Part shown: positions 21,852 through 22,850 of the stretch, piece by piece
Layout: each line of letters begins with the position of its first letter
Position numbering within the stretch: the first letter of the stretch is position 1
Assembly: GCA_030638325.1 (NCBI GenBank)
Contig: DAOWEV010000143.1
Location: forward strand, 1 to 22,850
DNA length: 22,850 nt
Reading direction: 5' to 3'
From: Bacteroidales bacterium
GTDB lineage: Bacteria; Bacteroidota; Bacteroidia; Bacteroidales; JAGOPY01
Position numbers and translations under genes: made by a program
Notes under the pieces: generated by a model
What the model was told of the DNA's origin: nothing
Seen by the model: the letters and a program-made list of their open reading frames with translations, nothing else
The model's database searches: none

Positions 21852-22703
21852 ATGACTGAAGAAAAAACATTGAACATACTGGTCCCTACCGATTTTTCAG
21901 ATACTTGTCAGAATGCTATCAACCATGCCGTGAATCACGCAAAAATTAGCGGCCATCAGATAACAATACTGCATGTCATCAATAAAGAAACCAGATCGAA
22001 GCTTAAGAAAGAAGGGATGGGGCTGGAAACTGTTCTGGAAAAACTGCAAGACATAAAACAAGATATACTGGCAAATAATGATATCGGAGTTAATATTATG
22101 GCCAAAGAAGGAAGCATTTTTGATGTGATCCAGGAGGTTGCAAAAGAAATCCAGGCTAACCTGATGATATTGGGCACACATGGCAAAAAAGGTCTTCAAT
22201 ATCTGTTTGGCGGCTGGGCCAGAAAAGTAGTGGTGCAATCTCCCTGCCCTGTTCTTGTTGTGCAGGAAAAAACACCGATGTCGGACTATTCAAAAGTACT
22301 GTTCCCTGTCAACGTTTATACAGAACCCAGGCAGCAACTTCCAGCAGCCATAAGAGTTGCTGAGCAATATCATTCCACTTTCTATGTATATCTGCAAAAG
22401 TTCATTGAATCAATTGACAGTAGCAGGTTGGATGTTATCTCTGCACAAATTGAAGAAGAGTTTATAAAGCATGGTATCAAATTTAAAGTGGAATCAGCGG
22501 AAAAACAGCAAAACTTCACAGGCCAGTTGCTATCTTATGCCGGGCAGGAAAAAGTTGATATGATCATTATGATGACAGACGGCCGTATGGATGAACCTGA
22601 TTTCAGCAATAGCGCCTGGAGTGAAAAACTGATTTACAACGAAGCTGCCATACCGGTATTGTGTATAAATCCGGTTTATTTAAGTAGCATTTACTACTTT
22701 TAG
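21852..22703 (+). CDS. Universal stress protein, tandem UspA domains (paralogue)
   Basis: This 283-residue protein is colinear with the preceding universal stress protein: NILVPTDFSDTC (8-19), ILHVINKET (39-47), KKEGMGLETVLEKLQ (52-66) and GTHGKKGLQYLFGGW (108-122). The glycine loop has GGW where active ATP-binding UspA proteins have G(S/T), so nucleotide binding may be altered. Domain 2 (about 148-278) is divergent, as in the paralogue. I chose the ATG at 21852. The upstream in-frame ATG at 21810 would add MNLQLETFNLKLKQ, which is only translated intergenic word repeat. The pair looks like a tandem gene duplication. The role (homodimer, heterodimer with the neighbour, or nucleotide sensor) cannot be told from sequence. 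Confidence 0.9.
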   Translation: MTEEKTLNILVPTDFSDTCQNAINHAVNHAKISGHQITILHVINKETRSKLKKEGMGLETVLEKLQDIKQDILANNDIGVNIMAKEGSIFDVIQEVAKEIQANLMILGTHGKKGLQYLFGGWARKVVVQSPCPVLVVQEKTPMSDYSKVLFPVNVYTEPRQQLPAAIRVAEQYHSTFYVYLQKFIESIDSSRLDVISAQIEEEFIKHGIKFKVESAEKQQNFTGQLLSYAGQEKVDMIIMMTDGRMDEPDFSNSAWSEKLIYNEAAIPVLCINPVYLSSIYYF

Positions 22704-22850
22704 GAAACATCATGCAATCATTAAATATTGATAGCTATTTAGGTGTTATATATCATTCAAATATTTTTCTTCATATTAAATCCTAAGCACCAAATCCTAA
22801 ATTCTAAATAAATTCAAAACTCAAATAACCAAATGTTCAAAACAAAGGAT
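22704..22850. other. Right-edge intergenic region with CAAATCCTAAATTC-type words
   Basis: No gene is visible up to the window end. The last 70 bases repeat variants of AAATCCTAA and AAATTC(T/A)AAA (ATCCTAAGCACCAAATCC, TAAATTCTAAATAAATTC). They belong to the same general class of degenerate word repeats found in other gaps here. No terminator with a T-tract is seen after the second universal stress gene. Confidence 0.5.

Overview
The window looks like a chromosomal segment of a Bacteroidota genome, most likely an uncultured anaerobic Bacteroidales-type organism. The evidence is the recurrent TAnnTTTG-type -7 promoter words, the absence of Shine-Dalgarno sequences, the four-subunit 2-oxoacid:ferredoxin oxidoreductase of strict anaerobes, a GEVED-domain giant surface protein, and tandem-domain UspA proteins. 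There are no tRNA, rRNA, CRISPR, insertion-sequence or phage-integration signals. The genus cannot be fixed from the sequence alone.

Layout. (1) 1-503, minus strand: the 5' part of a membrane-anchored hypothetical gene that runs off the left edge. (2) 857-1774, plus: a DUF368/PopT-type polyprenyl-phosphate translocase. (3) 2127-10721, plus: a 2864-residue surface protein. It has a signal peptide, a beta-rich N-terminus, a DUF11-like and a cadherin-like domain, four GEVED domains, twelve tandem 115-132-residue DUF7507/DUF11-like repeats, a fifth GEVED domain and a C-terminal IPLSGW-helix-KRR anchor. A clean rho-independent terminator follows. Its start codon lies in one arm of a 13-bp inverted repeat in the leader. 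(4) 11188-13047, plus: a GT-C-type membrane glycosyltransferase-like protein. (5) 14921-13086, minus: a two-gene unit of an M15 peptidase and a Bcr/CflA-type MFS transporter. (6) 15066-17770, plus: a compact operon for ferredoxin (delta), alpha, beta and gamma subunits of a 2-oxoacid:ferredoxin oxidoreductase (VOR/KOR type). (7) 18019-22703, plus: a class III adenylate cyclase with HAMP domain, an HD-domain protein, and two paralogous tandem-domain universal stress proteins.

How the genes may work together. The oxidoreductase operon is ordinary central or amino-acid metabolism linked to ferredoxin. The cyclase-HD-USP-USP stretch could be a cyclic-nucleotide module of synthesis, possible hydrolysis and possible binding, but this rests on gene order. 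The giant protein, the GT-C protein and the PopT-like carrier recycler all belong to the cell envelope; a direct link (glycosylation of the giant protein) is speculative.

The most interesting signals are the architecture of the giant protein (a 12-residue EF-hand-like Asp/Asn loop in most repeats, a Cys pair only in repeats 2-4, an exosortase-like tail instead of a type IX secretion domain), its start-codon-masking leader, and a family of degenerate intergenic word repeats forming facing arms in several gaps.
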